A stretch of DNA of 64,000 bases from Gordonia westfalica (GCF_900105725.1 NZ_FNLM01000036.1:372001-436000); one strand, 5' to 3'; positions 39,728-48,918 are shown, counted from the first letter of the stretch. Made by a program: numbers and translations. The notes: generated by a model not told the origin, from the letters alone.

Positions 39728-40624
39728 TCACGTCCGATGGAACGAACCGTCGTCGGTGCGTGTGACCTGGCCGTGGCGCGTGAGTCGTTCGAGATGGAGC
39801 TGCGCGGTACGGCGTTCGACGGCGTCGACGAACGGCATCTGTACGTGCGGCCGGTAGACGAGTCGGTGCTCGACGATCTCGTGGAGTTGTCGGGGCCGGT
39901 CCAGGAATTCCAGCAAACGTTCCTCGCGGCGGTGGATGACGCCCTCATAGGCAGTCAAGCGTTCGCGGAAGTCCTTGGAGCCCTCCACGACTCCCTTCTG
40001 ATGAAACGTTCCGTACCACCGGGCGTCGACCTCGCGCACACGCGCGATGGAGGCGAGATAGTCGTCGACGCTGCTGCCGACGTCGCCGTACATGGGGCCG
40101 AACGATGTGAGATCGATGTCGGCGATGTAGAAGAAGCCGGTCGGTTCGACGAGAACGCCGCAGTGTCCGCGGGTGTGGCCGGGGAGGTGGACGACGGTCG
40201 CGGTGACGTCACCGAGGTCGAAGACGTGCCCGTCGCCGATGCCTTGAGCCTCCGGGAAGCCGGGCGTGAGCGCGAAGGTGTCGCCGATCTGGGCGTCGAC
40301 TGCGGCGCGTTCCTCCGGCGTCAGCCCGTACCCGTCGAGTAGGACCTGGAGTGAGCGAACCCCACCGACCTCGTCGTGATGCGCGAACTTCGCGGTGTCG
40401 AAGTGTCGCAATCCGGCGATGTGGTCCTCGTGCGCGTGGCTGATCATGACCGCGTCCGCATCGACCGGGTCGTGGTCGACGTCGAGGGACGGGTCGAGGA
40501 CCAGCGTCGCCTCGGAGCCGTGTGCCACCACCGTGTTGCCGCGGGGGAAGGCTCCGCCGCCGGCGGGCTCCAGCACCGTGACTTCGTCGAAGCGGGTTTC
40601 GGTGAAGCTCGGCGCAGTGGTCAC
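39728..40624 (-). CDS. MBL-fold metallo-hydrolase
   Basis: 298 residues. The zinc motif is VMISHAHEDHIAGLRHF (HxHxDH with Glu in the third place) and the later ligands are in VVHLPGHTRGHCGVL and YIADIDLTSFGPMYGD. The C-terminal about 80 residues form a helical, winged-helix-like tail (LLEFLDRPRQLHEIVEHRLV, LHLERLTRHGQVTRTDDG), as in LACTB2-like and other glyoxalase-II-related MBL proteins. No signal peptide, so cytoplasmic. Substrate unknown. Confidence 0.88.
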   Translation of the reverse strand: MTTAPSFTETRFDEVTVLEPAGGGAFPRGNTVVAHGSEATLVLDPSLDVDHDPVDADAVMISHAHEDHIAGLRHFDTAKFAHHDEVGGVRSLQVLLDGYGLTPEERAAVDAQIGDTFALTPGFPEAQGIGDGHVFDLGDVTATVVHLPGHTRGHCGVLVEPTGFFYIADIDLTSFGPMYGDVGSSVDDYLASIARVREVDARWYGTFHQKGVVEGSKDFRERLTAYEGVIHRREERLLEFLDRPRQLHEIVEHRLVYRPHVQMPFVDAVERRTAQLHLERLTRHGQVTRTDDGSFHRT

Positions 40625-40656
40625 CTCGTCTGCCTACCTGCGTGGTGCCTGGACTG

Positions 40657-41199
40657 TCAACGGCGGTCGTCGCCGGGAGAGGGGGTCGTCGCCCGGGCGG
40701 TCAGCGGCAGGACGATCCAGGCCATCGAGAACAGGACGAGCGTGCAGACGCCGGCGACGACCGGGGGCACGGGCCCGGCGGTGGCTCCGAACACGACGGT
40801 GATCGCACCCGACAGCGCCAGGCCGAGGAGAGTCAGGCCGGCGAAAGACAGATAGTGCGCGCGGTTGACCACCAGTGCGAGTTGATGCTGACGGAACAAT
40901 GCGCGATGCAACGCGACCGGAGCGGCGAGCAGGATCGCCGCCCCGACAGCGAACGAGACGGTGACCAGGTAGACGACGCGTAAGGCACCGCCGAGTTCTT
41001 CGAAGCCGTCATGGAACGGCAACGTGAGGAGAAACCCGGTCAGGACCTGCACTCCGATCTGCACCACGCGCAGCTCCTGGAGCAGGGAGTTCCAGTTGCG
41101 GTCCAGGCGTTGTGTCTCGGTCTCGTCGCGTTCTGCCCTGTTCCAGTCGGCATCGCCCGATCGCCGTTCGGGAGGTTCGCGGTGCGGTGGGTCGGCCAC
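40657..41199 (-). CDS. DUF6328-type four-helix membrane protein
   Basis: 180 residues. A charged N terminus (ETETQRLDRNWNSLLQELRVVQ) leads into four membrane helices (VGVQVLTGFLLTLPF-like first helix, AAILLAAPVALHRALF, YLSFAGLTLLGLALSGAITV, GVCTLVLFSMAWIVLPL). The pattern RxLxELLxELRVxQxGxQxLxGFLLxxPF is characteristic of DUF6328. Function unknown. Confidence 0.8.
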   Translation of the reverse strand: MADPPHREPPERRSGDADWNRAERDETETQRLDRNWNSLLQELRVVQIGVQVLTGFLLTLPFHDGFEELGGALRVVYLVTVSFAVGAAILLAAPVALHRALFRQHQLALVVNRAHYLSFAGLTLLGLALSGAITVVFGATAGPVPPVVAGVCTLVLFSMAWIVLPLTARATTPSPGDDRR

Positions 41200-41308
41200 C
41201 CTCTCATCGTGGCACCTGTCGGAGCCGATATCCGCGTCCGCCGTATTGCAGAGCGGTCACCGATGACGACCCCTGGCGGATCACCGGGAGCCGGAGGACC
41301 ATCGGTCC

Positions 41309-42082
41309 ATGGCCACGTCACTGGATGAAGTCACGAAGTCTCAGTTGGGTCTGCTGCGGTGGACGGACATGCGCCGGCGTGTCCGCGCCTTCGTCGACGG
41401 CCAGGTGGTAGTCGATTCCGCTGCGCCTATTCAGGTGTGGGAACCACATCGGGTGGTCGGGTGTTACGCGGTGCCGTCCGCAGACATCGTCGGGCCGCTC
41501 GAACACCACACGCCGACGCTGCCGCCCGCCGAGCACCCGCCGATCCTGACCCCGGCGCACCCGTTCGCGCTGCACACTGCATCGGGCGCGACGTACGACA
41601 TCGTTGCCGACGGGCGGACGCTCGCCGGAGCGGGCTTCCGGCTCGACGACCCCGATCTCGCCGGGTACGTACTGCTCGACTGGGACGCGTTCGACGAATG
41701 GCGTGAGGAGGAGCAGACCGTGATGGGCCATGCGCACGACCCTTACCAACGCATCGACTGCCTGCCCACCAGCAGACACGTCGTCGTGCGGATCGGCGAC
41801 ACCGTGCTGGCCGAGAGCCGGCGCCCGACGCTGCTTCTCGAGACCCACCTACCGGTCCGGCACTACATTCCGCGGGAAGACGTCCGGATGGACGTCCTCC
41901 AGCGTTCCGACACCGTCACGGTCTGCGCGTACAAGGGGCAGGCGACGTACTGGTCGGCGATCGTCGGCGACGAGGTGATCCCCGACGTCGCATGGACCTA
42001 CACCGATCCGCTGCACGACGCGGAGCCGGTACGGGACCTCATCTGCTTCTACGACGAGCGCGTCGACCTGGAGATCCGCTGA
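41309..42082 (+). CDS. Double DUF427-domain protein
   Basis: 257 residues, ATG 41309. Two DUF427 beta-folds: residues about 25-125 with RRVRAFVDGQVVVDSAAPIQ, and about 150-250 with HVVVRIGDTVLAESRRPTLLLE, LPVRHYIPREDVRMD, the signature YKGQATYWS and AWTYTDPLHDAEPVRDLICFYDERVD. The second domain has the full YIP/YCPYKG-type signature and the first is degenerate. DUF427 proteins are common in actinobacteria and their chemistry is not established. Its stop TGA abuts the stop of the convergent gene (TGATCA at 42080-42085). Confidence 0.9.
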   Translation: MATSLDEVTKSQLGLLRWTDMRRRVRAFVDGQVVVDSAAPIQVWEPHRVVGCYAVPSADIVGPLEHHTPTLPPAEHPPILTPAHPFALHTASGATYDIVADGRTLAGAGFRLDDPDLAGYVLLDWDAFDEWREEEQTVMGHAHDPYQRIDCLPTSRHVVVRIGDTVLAESRRPTLLLETHLPVRHYIPREDVRMDVLQRSDTVTVCAYKGQATYWSAIVGDEVIPDVAWTYTDPLHDAEPVRDLICFYDERVDLEIR

Positions 42083-42682
42083 TCACGAGAACGTCGGCGG
42101 GTCCGCAGGCCGCTTCAACTGGGCGAAGCTCGAGGTGCCCGCCAGGGCGACGAGCGAGGTGTAGAGGGTCTCCGCCTCGTCGCCGGTCGGGATGCCGGCG
42201 AGCACCGGACCGAAGAAGTACGTGCCGTCGATGCCGACGATCGGACTGCCGCCGTCCTCGCCGAGTGCTTCCTGGCTGCGCTCGTGGGACTCACGCACCG
42301 CGTCGTCGAAGGAGGCATCGTCCATGCTGTCGGCCAGTTCCGCCGGGAGTCCCGCCTCGGCCAGGACCTCGGCGACCACACTCGGCGTCATCTCGTCACC
42401 CGCGTGATGGATTCGCCTGCCGAGGGCCGAGTACAGCGGCTCGATCACGTCCGGACCCGCCTTCTCGGTGGAGGCCGCGACCACTCGCCCGAGGCGGCGA
42501 GCCGTGTCGAGTCGGCGACGCTGCTCGTCGGAGTCCGGTTCCTCGTCCTCGTTGAGGATGGCCAGGCTCATGAGATGCCAGTCGACGTCTGCATCATGGG
42601 CGGTCGCGCGGTCGAGCAGCCATCGCGACGCGGCCCACGCGAAGGGACACACCGGATCGAAGTAGAAGTCGAAGTGGGTCAT
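42083..42682 (-). CDS. Second DsbA-fold Rv2466c-family protein
   Basis: 199 residues from ATG 42682, the usual family length. Motifs are FDFYFDPVCPFAWAASRWL, VDWHLMSLAILNEDEEPD, GRRIHHAGDEMT and GGSPIVGIDGTYFFGPVLAGIP. As in the copy at 17456, the motif is CPFA where Rv2466c has CPWC, so the resolving Cys is absent. The two copies are clearly diverged paralogues. It converges with the DUF427 gene at abutting stops and lies 44 bp after the P450 stop on the same strand. It could be co-transcribed with the P450. Confidence 0.88.
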   Translation of the reverse strand: MTHFDFYFDPVCPFAWAASRWLLDRATAHDADVDWHLMSLAILNEDEEPDSDEQRRRLDTARRLGRVVAASTEKAGPDVIEPLYSALGRRIHHAGDEMTPSVVAEVLAEAGLPAELADSMDDASFDDAVRESHERSQEALGEDGGSPIVGIDGTYFFGPVLAGIPTGDEAETLYTSLVALAGTSSFAQLKRPADPPTFS

Positions 42683-42726
42683 GGACGTACGTGTACCCAG
42701 TGCGGCCGAGTTCGATGCGTGCGGTG

Positions 42727-43977
42727 TCAGCGCAGCGAATACCGGATCGGCAGGTGCTTGAGCCCGCCGACGAAGACCGTTGCGGCCAGTTCGGGTTCGC
42801 CGGCCAGTTCGATCGAATCCAACCGCGGAATCAGTTCGCTGAAAAGGCTCTTCATCTCCATCCGCGCCAGCGCGGCGCCCAGACAGAAGTGCACGCCGTA
42901 TCCGAACGCAAGGTGCTTGTTGGGGAATCGCCCGACGTCGAAGGTGAACGGGTCGTCGAAGACCTCCTCGTCGCGGTTCCCGGAAGTGTAAGCGAGATAG
43001 ACGGATTCGCCCTTGGCGATGGGTACGCCGCGGACCGAGGTGTCGGCGGCGGCGGTGCGCATGAATTCCTTGACCGGGGTGGTCCAGCGGATCATCTCCT
43101 CGACCGCGGTGCCGATGAGTTCGGGGTCGCGGCGAAGGCGGTCGAGCTCGCCGGGGTTGTCGATGAGTGCGCGCAGACCACCGGAGATCGCATCCTTGGT
43201 GGTGTCGTGGCCGGCGCTGGCGACAATCACGTAGTAGGAGGCGGTGTCGACGTCGGACAGGGGCTCGCCGTCGATGCGGCCGTTGGCGATTGCCGACGCG
43301 AGGTCGCCGGTGGGACTCGCGCGCCGGGAGGCGGTCAGTGTGCTGAAGTAGTTGAAGAAGTCGAGCAGGGTCGCCATCCGCTCTTCGAGCGTGGTGCCGC
43401 GCTGGTACTCCTTGTCGTCGGCGCCGAACATCTCCTGGGTGAGCTGGTGCATCCGGGGAAAGTCCTCTTCGGGCAACCCCAGCAACGACAGGATCACGTA
43501 CAGCGGGAAGTGGATGGCGATGTCCTCGACGAAGTCGCATTCCGGACCGATCTCGACCATCTTGTCGACGTAGCGTTTCGCCAGCGCATCGACCTGGACC
43601 TGCAGCTCGCGCAACGCTTTTGGCCGGAACCAATCCTGGCCGATCGCGCGCACCTTCTTGTGGTGCGGGTCGTCCATGTGGATCAGGGTGCGCAATCCGG
43701 CGCCGGACTCGAGCTGCGACCGGGCGAAGTCGTCGGCCACGGCGGTCACCAGCACCGGGCGTGGTTCGCTGAGCCACAGGTTGTTGTCGCGCTCGATGTC
43801 CATGATGTCGGCATGTTTGGTGATCGCGTAGAACGGCCGGTAAGGAGCCTTGTCGACGTAGGCGACCGGGTTGTGTGCCCGGAGGTAGGTCATCGCCGCG
43901 TGTAGTCGAGGCTCGTCGGCATAGGCCGTCGGATCGGCGAATACGTTGGCGGCCTCGTCGGTCATGCTCGTGCTCAC
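42727..43977 (-). CDS. Cytochrome P450
   Basis: 416 residues from GTG 43977 with a GGAAGGA site. The I-helix oxygen motif is VIVASAGHDTTKDA, the K-helix ExxR is EEMIRWTTPV, and the haem thiolate loop is FGYGVHFCLGAALARME. The sequence style (HMDDPHHKKVRAIGQDWFRP) is like actinobacterial soluble P450s acting on steroids, terpenes or fatty acids. It needs a ferredoxin and reductase; the His-ligand ferredoxin at 962 is the only ferredoxin seen here. Substrate unassigned. Cytoplasmic. Confidence 0.95.
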   Translation of the reverse strand: MSTSMTDEAANVFADPTAYADEPRLHAAMTYLRAHNPVAYVDKAPYRPFYAITKHADIMDIERDNNLWLSEPRPVLVTAVADDFARSQLESGAGLRTLIHMDDPHHKKVRAIGQDWFRPKALRELQVQVDALAKRYVDKMVEIGPECDFVEDIAIHFPLYVILSLLGLPEEDFPRMHQLTQEMFGADDKEYQRGTTLEERMATLLDFFNYFSTLTASRRASPTGDLASAIANGRIDGEPLSDVDTASYYVIVASAGHDTTKDAISGGLRALIDNPGELDRLRRDPELIGTAVEEMIRWTTPVKEFMRTAAADTSVRGVPIAKGESVYLAYTSGNRDEEVFDDPFTFDVGRFPNKHLAFGYGVHFCLGAALARMEMKSLFSELIPRLDSIELAGEPELAATVFVGGLKHLPIRYSLR

Positions 43978-44080
43978 CGGTGGTGTCCTTCCGTCCACGG
44001 GGTGCGGTTGCTTCGAGTGTCCGATATCAGCGTGTTCCAGATCGGCGGATTGGTGAACCTGATCGATCTACGCTGGACAC

Positions 44081-44467
44081 ATGCCTTATCGGGTCCTCGC
44101 CGACGGCATCGCGGTAACGCACCTGCTGTTCCTGCTGTACGTCACATGCGGCGGGTTCGTGGCGTGGCGATGGCCGCGCACCATTGTGCTGCATCTCGTC
44201 GCGGTGGGGTGGGGGGTCGCATCGGTGGGTCTACGGGTGAAGTGTCCGCTCACCGACGCCGAGAACTGGGCGCGGCATCGCGCCGGCGAGGCGGGGCTGC
44301 CGTCGACAGGGTTCATCGACCACTACCTCACCGGGGTGATCTATCCGGAATCGGCCGTGGGGCTGGTTCGCGGGTTGGTCGCTGTGCTGGTCATCGTCTC
44401 GTGGGTGGGGTTGTGGCGGCGGGTGCGGACCGGCTCGCGCCACCGCAGAATCGCGAGTTCGGGGTAG
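44081..44467 (+). CDS. DUF2784 membrane protein
   Basis: 128 residues. Starts MPYRVLADGIAVTHLLFLLY, the DUF2784 opening with the conserved H in helix 1, followed by KCPLTDAENWARHRAG (the family's CPLT.WE-like motif) and a final helix. Three to four membrane helices. Function unknown. Divergent from the P450 gene, with 103 bp between starts. Confidence 0.85.
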   Translation: MPYRVLADGIAVTHLLFLLYVTCGGFVAWRWPRTIVLHLVAVGWGVASVGLRVKCPLTDAENWARHRAGEAGLPSTGFIDHYLTGVIYPESAVGLVRGLVAVLVIVSWVGLWRRVRTGSRHRRIASSG

Positions 44468-44530
44468 ACGCGCTACCTGGGGCCAGCGCTTGTGGAGCGA
44501 GGTCGCGATCGTGATGGCCGGCGGGCGGGT

Positions 44531-45778
44531 TCAGCGGGTGCCCCGCGGCAGCGCGCGCCGGGGTCTCAGCAGCGGGAGCATCCAGTCGTACACGGCGTCG
44601 TCGTTGAGCAACGTGAAGTGGTGGGCGCCGCCGATGTGGAATCCGTCGTCGACCTCGAATCCGAGGTGATGCTTGCGATCCCGACCACCGCCACTATTGG
44701 TCAGCACCAGTCCGTCGCCGACGATGCGGCCGAACGGGTGGTCTGGACGTTGGGTCACCGTGGCCGTCACGTAGAGGTGTCGCGCCCCCTCCATCAGGGG
44801 CGGATAGTCGACGGCGGGCTGGGAGAAGGCTTCCGGATCGGCGTCCCGCCAGTGTTCCTCGGTGACGGCCCCGCGGAACAGGTCGCGAACCCCGGCGCTG
44901 CGACGACCGAGCAAGGTGCCGAACGGTCGGCTCGTCGGCCACAGGCGCAACGCTGCCGTTGCGCGGTGGACTCCTCGAGCCAGCGGTGCCCCGAGGTGGG
45001 GAGTGCCGAGGCATACGGTGTGTCGAATGAGCTTGGGCCAGTAGGCATCACGCGCGGCGCCTTGATGGCATGCGCTGCGGATGACCAGACCGCCCATGGA
45101 GTGGCCGATGAGGGTGAGGCCCGTGATCGGAACCGGCCACAGCAAGACCAGGTCGTCGAGCAGTCGCGTGAGATCGCGGCCGTTTTCGCTGATATGGCGT
45201 CCCGTGTTGTACCGGATCTGAACCTCGGTGCTGCCGAGATCGTGGGCGAGGCGAGTGCCGTAAGTGGGCCGGTTGCCTCGTTCCCACGCGAACTCGGTCT
45301 CCATCAGGCCGTGCAGGAAAATCGTCAGGTGTCCGGTTGCCTCGGGGAAGGCGGTCGCGAGTCCATCCGGGGTGATGGGAACGGCCGCGCCATCGACGCG
45401 GATTGCGATGTCGGGGGCCAGGGGCGAATGCTCGGCGGTCAGCTGATCGCCGATCAGTCCGTCGAGGATGCCGAGGGCCACGGCGCCTCGTTTGGTCTCG
45501 GAGGGAACGCCGCTGTTGTGCACCGCCAGCGACTCGGCCAGGTCACCGGCCACGTCGACGGTCGACGTGATCGCCGAGTAGATGGACGTGCTGATCGCGT
45601 CGTGCACCATCTGGGCGGGGCCGACCCTCGGACCCCACACGACCCGCAGGCCGGTGAAGACGGTATCGGCCACGGATGAATGGACGGTCGCGATCCCCGC
45701 GACCGCTTTGTTCAGCTCATCGCGGCCCAAAGCTGCCAGCGCCGGCAGTTCGCGAGTGCGTGCAGGTTCGGCAGACAT
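44531..45778 (-). CDS. PGAP1/lipase-like alpha/beta hydrolase
   Basis: 415 residues from ATG 45778; the frame continues upstream to an ATG at 45868 (30 extra residues), but MSAEPARTRELPALAALG looks like the natural start. The hydrolase core has TIFLHGLMETEFAW, nucleophile Ser in LTLIGHSMGGLVIRSA, CLGTPHLGAPLARG, and a C-terminal His in IGGAHHFTLLN. The pattern HG...GHSMGG...GTPHxG is that of PGAP1-like and triacylglycerol-lipase-related esterases. No clear signal peptide. It lies beside the first IS element, whose left end is 105 bp upstream of the chosen start. Confidence 0.85.
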   Translation of the reverse strand: MSAEPARTRELPALAALGRDELNKAVAGIATVHSSVADTVFTGLRVVWGPRVGPAQMVHDAISTSIYSAITSTVDVAGDLAESLAVHNSGVPSETKRGAVALGILDGLIGDQLTAEHSPLAPDIAIRVDGAAVPITPDGLATAFPEATGHLTIFLHGLMETEFAWERGNRPTYGTRLAHDLGSTEVQIRYNTGRHISENGRDLTRLLDDLVLLWPVPITGLTLIGHSMGGLVIRSACHQGAARDAYWPKLIRHTVCLGTPHLGAPLARGVHRATAALRLWPTSRPFGTLLGRRSAGVRDLFRGAVTEEHWRDADPEAFSQPAVDYPPLMEGARHLYVTATVTQRPDHPFGRIVGDGLVLTNSGGGRDRKHHLGFEVDDGFHIGGAHHFTLLNDDAVYDWMLPLLRPRRALPRGTR

Positions 45779-45883
45779 GATTTCAGTGTACGTCTGTCCA
45801 CTGAAGCCCTGTTCGCCATTCGAGATTGTGACGGTGGACAGGCTGGTCGGCGGTCGCGGTGTCTTCATGGTCGGCCGGGGTGT

Positions 45884-47501
45884 GACCTGACTTGGCTCAT
45901 TATTCCGGGTTTGGCGGTTCGGATGCCCGTTGATCTGGGGTGATGGGTTGCGGGGTGGACCCTAAATCGGGGCCTCGTAGGCTGCTGTGGTGGCATTTGT
46001 GCGGACGGTGAAGACGGCGTCGGGAGCGACGGCGGTCCAGATCGTGCACTCCAACCGGCGTGGCGCCCGCGATATCGAGCACATCGGGTCGGCCCATAAC
46101 GAGCAGGAGCTCGCCGCGTTGAAAGCGGCCGCGGCCGAACGGCTCGCGGCCGGGCAACAGCAACTGGATCTGGGTGTGTTGGCCGGGCCGGGCACACTAC
46201 CGATCACCTCATCGCGGATGGCGGTGTTGTGGGACTGCCTCGACGGGGTGTTCACCGAACTCGGATTTACCCAAGCCACCAAGGGTGACAACGTGTTTGG
46301 CGATCTGGTGGCGGCGCGGATCGTGGAACCAACCAGCAAACTCGACTCCCTGCGCGTGCTGGCCGAGATCGGTGTCGACACCGTCTCCTACGCCACCCTC
46401 AAGCGCAGACTGCCCATCTACGCCGAACCGGAATGGCGGCGGGGGCTGGCCGCGGCGTGCGCAGCGCATGCCGGCCTGGGACCGGCAAGCCTTGTGCTCT
46501 ATGACGTTACGACGCTGTACTTCGAGACCGACAAGGCCGACGGATTCCGAGAGCCCGGCTTCTCCAAGGAACGCAGGCTTGAACCCCAGATCACCGTCGG
46601 CCTTCTCACCGATGCGACCGGGTTTCCGCTGATGGTGGAAGCGTTCGAGGGCAACCGCGGCGAGACCGCCACGATGATGCCCACCCTCAAGCGGTTCATG
46701 GCCGCCCACCAGTTACGTGACATCACCGTCGTCGCCGATGCCGGGATGATCTCCGAGGCCAACAAGAGGGCTATCGAAGCCGCCGGTCTGTCGTTCATCC
46801 TCGGGGAACGCATCCCCACCGTGCCGTATGTGATTGACAAGTGGCACAACGACAATCCCGATTCCACGCCGCCGGACGGGTTGATCCTGACCCAGCCGTG
46901 GCCGGCGGGCAACAAGAACAAACACCGCCGCGATCAGGTGGTGTACTACCAGTTCAAAGCCGATCGGGCGCGTCGCTCACTGCGCGGGATCGCTGAACAG
47001 GTCGCCAAAGCGCAGAACGCGATCGCCGGCAAAGGGTCGATCAAACGCAACCGGTTCGTCAAGCTCACCGGCGGTGACCGCAGCATCAACCGCGAGTTGG
47101 AAGCCAAAGCGCGACTGCTGGCCGGATGGAAGGCGTACGCCACCAACATCACTGCTCCCACACCGGAATTCGTGATCGGCTCCTACCATCAGTTGTGGCG
47201 GATCGAGAAGAGTTTCCGCATGTCGAAATCCGACCTCGCCGCCCGACCGATCTTCCACCACACCCGCGACTCGATCGACGCGCACCTCACGATCGTGTTC
47301 GCCGCCCTGGCCATCACCCGCATCATCGAGGCCCGCTCCGGCTGGTCGATCAAGAAATTCGTCTCCACCGCCCGCCGCTACCGCGCCATCACCATCAAAG
47401 CCGGCGAGCACACCATCAACGCCGCAGACCCACTACCCGACGACCTGCAACAAGCCCTCACCGCAATCCGTGGTGGACACTAAATTGAGCCAAGTCAGGT
47501 C
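45884..47501 (+). mobile_element. Complete IS1634-family insertion sequence
   Basis: 1618 bp bounded by perfect 16-bp inverted repeats GACCTGACTTGGCTCA (45884-45899) and TGAGCCAAGTCAGGTC (47486-47501). It contains one intact transposase gene. Flanking bases (GGGTGT left, TTAGTT right) show no target duplication. Intact ends and ORF suggest it may still be mobile. Confidence 0.88.
45987..47483 (+). CDS. IS1634-family (IS4 superfamily-like) DDE transposase
   Basis: 498 residues from GTG 45987 (a second GTG follows at once). The middle part has LVLYDVTTLYFETDKADG (first catalytic Asp), ITVVADAGMISEANKRAIE (second Asp) and YHQLWRIEKSFRMSKSDL (the YREK-like E motif) near the end. This layout is that of IS1634 transposases. 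Complete from start to stop, with no frameshift, unlike the related copy at 49.9-51.1 kb. Confidence 0.92.
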   Translation: MVAFVRTVKTASGATAVQIVHSNRRGARDIEHIGSAHNEQELAALKAAAAERLAAGQQQLDLGVLAGPGTLPITSSRMAVLWDCLDGVFTELGFTQATKGDNVFGDLVAARIVEPTSKLDSLRVLAEIGVDTVSYATLKRRLPIYAEPEWRRGLAAACAAHAGLGPASLVLYDVTTLYFETDKADGFREPGFSKERRLEPQITVGLLTDATGFPLMVEAFEGNRGETATMMPTLKRFMAAHQLRDITVVADAGMISEANKRAIEAAGLSFILGERIPTVPYVIDKWHNDNPDSTPPDGLILTQPWPAGNKNKHRRDQVVYYQFKADRARRSLRGIAEQVAKAQNAIAGKGSIKRNRFVKLTGGDRSINRELEAKARLLAGWKAYATNITAPTPEFVIGSYHQLWRIEKSFRMSKSDLAARPIFHHTRDSIDAHLTIVFAALAITRIIEARSGWSIKKFVSTARRYRAITIKAGEHTINAADPLPDDLQQALTAIRGGH

Positions 47502-47529
47502 TTAGTTTGCGCCTCGTTTCGGTGGTGCA

Positions 47530-47795
47530 ATGCAATCTGACAGAGTGGAGACCCAGTTCGTGACAGGGCCGACGGACATACCGATTCGATTGGGCCGAAG
47601 CGGGATTGTCCGCGAAGGCGACGCGCAGGTCGATCCGATCTTCGTGCCAAATGCGACCGACCAACTCTTCAAGCGGCCTTCGGTAAGGCGTTGACGGCGT
47701 TGCATGAGAACCGCAATACCGCGCGCTACGTCGAGGGAAGACTGCGACTCACCCTCCAGGAAGCCCACCGCCACGCAGCACCGTCGGTCTCATGA
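47530..47795 (+). pseudogene. Unidentified gene remnant with frameshift
   Basis: ATG 47530 opens a 54-residue frame (MQSDRVETQFVTGPTDIPIR ... VDPIFVPNATDQLFK, then RPSVRR) that stops at 47694. Shifting frame at about 47673 gives AAFGKALTALHENRNTARYV and EGRLRLTLQEAHRHAAPSVS to a stop at 47795. The two pieces look like one broken gene; I do not recognise it. The about 448 bp between the IS and the next gene hold only this and, overlapping its stop, a 31-codon frame (47792-47887) without support. Confidence 0.35.
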
Positions 47796-47949
47796 TCGAC
47801 TACGCACGCGCGCTTCGGCCCCACACGTCCCTGCAAGGACTTGAAAGAGCTGTATCGTCGAAGCGGCCACAACGCGAACTTTCGTGAGGCGACCGGACAA
47901 CAACCGGAGGGCGCCGCCTCACGAGACTTTAACGCGGGGTGGTGGAGGC

Positions 47950-48318
47950 GTGACGTATTATCGGCTGGTGTTGGTGCTGGGAATCCTATTGCAGGCGGTC
48001 GGTGCGATAGCCATCGGCTTCGCTGCAATCACGCCCCCTTCGTTCCTATCGATGCCTGAGTTCAAAGCAGGACACCGGCGTCGAATCGAGATAGTTGATG
48101 AAGCTAGGCGGAAGGGCTATCACCACCTCCCGATCGAGCAGCGCGACACCTACCTTGATCAGGCCGATGCCGACCTGCGGGCTGATCTTCAACGCCTGGA
48201 GGACGGCATTGCGAGTGCCTATTGGGCAGATAGGGCCACTACATCCAGATGGACCCTGATTGGACTTGCACTGACCATCGTGGGATCGGCATGCCTCCTA
48301 TGGGACACTGCGGCATGA
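47950..48318 (+). CDS. Small two-helix membrane protein, unknown
   Basis: 122 residues from GTG 47950, preceded by GGTGGAGG with very short spacing. There is a hydrophobic helix at residues 4-28 (YYRLVLVLGILLQAVGAIAI), a charged middle of about 60 residues with a coiled-coil look (RRIEIVDEARRKGYHHLP, YLDQADADLRADLQRLEDGI), and a second helix (WTLIGLALTIVGSACLL). Composition is lower in G+C than its chromosomal neighbours. It is trapped between two IS elements. No family recognised. Confidence 0.5.
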   Translation: MTYYRLVLVLGILLQAVGAIAIGFAAITPPSFLSMPEFKAGHRRRIEIVDEARRKGYHHLPIEQRDTYLDQADADLRADLQRLEDGIASAYWADRATTSRWTLIGLALTIVGSACLLWDTAA

Positions 48319-48606
48319 CCATCAGAGGCAACTATGACGTGGTCGGGTCGGGTTTGCGTCGATGTTGAGGTTCGAACTTCCGCGACCCGGCGAATGACGT
48401 CTCGACTAAAGATGCCCTCGCCTTGTCGCTCCGCAGGCTTTCTTCTCGATTTCGACGCAAACGATCCTCCGTTGGAATTCCCTTGATGGGTGACTACGCG
48501 TTGCGAAACCCGATTGATGGATGGCGGGTCATGTCCGAAACCTGCACCGTTAGTGAATCACCCCAGGTTTGATACCGCTTCCTTCTGAGTCAGGAAGGAT
48601 GAGCAC

Positions 48607-48918
48607 ATGCCTAAGAGAATCGACCCGGAGGTCCGTTCGAGGGCCTTGCGGTTGCTGGAGGCCCACGGCGGCGAGTACACGTCGTTGACTGCCGCGGCCG
48701 AAGCGGTCGCCAAGCAGGTCGGTGTCGGCGGGGAGACGGTACGTCGATGGGCCGTACAAGCCCAGATCGATGCCGGCGCCCGCTCCGGGACCACTACGAA
48801 GGAGTCCGCCGAGATCAAGCGCCTCAAGGCCGAGAACAAGCAGTTACGAGAAGACGTTGCCATTCTGAAAGCAGCGACAACTTTCTTCGCGGGGGAACTC
48901 GACCCCCGCAACCGATGA
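48607..48918 (+). CDS. IS3-family transposase OrfA
   Basis: 103 residues. A helix-turn-helix (VRSRALRLLEAHGGEYTSLT ... VGVGGETVRRWAVQ) is followed by a leucine-zipper segment (ESAEIKRLKAENKQLREDVA, then ILKAATTFF). The end reads AGELDPRNR, and its stop overlaps the orfB ATG at 48915. OrfAB is normally made by a -1 ribosomal frameshift in this overlap; the GGGGGA run at about 48890 is a candidate slippery site. Confidence 0.9.
   Translation: MPKRIDPEVRSRALRLLEAHGGEYTSLTAAAEAVAKQVGVGGETVRRWAVQAQIDAGARSGTTTKESAEIKRLKAENKQLREDVAILKAATTFFAGELDPRNR

Noticed and set aside
47792..47887. 31-codon ORF overlapping the remnant stop (ATGA)
   Set aside because: Too short, no ribosome site of its own and no recognisable product; the overlap alone is weak evidence because its upstream frame is itself broken.
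48345..48395. T-loop-like GGTTCGAAC flanked by CGGGTCG and CGACCCG, resembling the 3' part of a tRNA
   Set aside because: Only about 16 nt separate the 5' arm from the T-arm, leaving no room for D and anticodon arms, and the T stem is weak. It could at most be a decayed attachment site.
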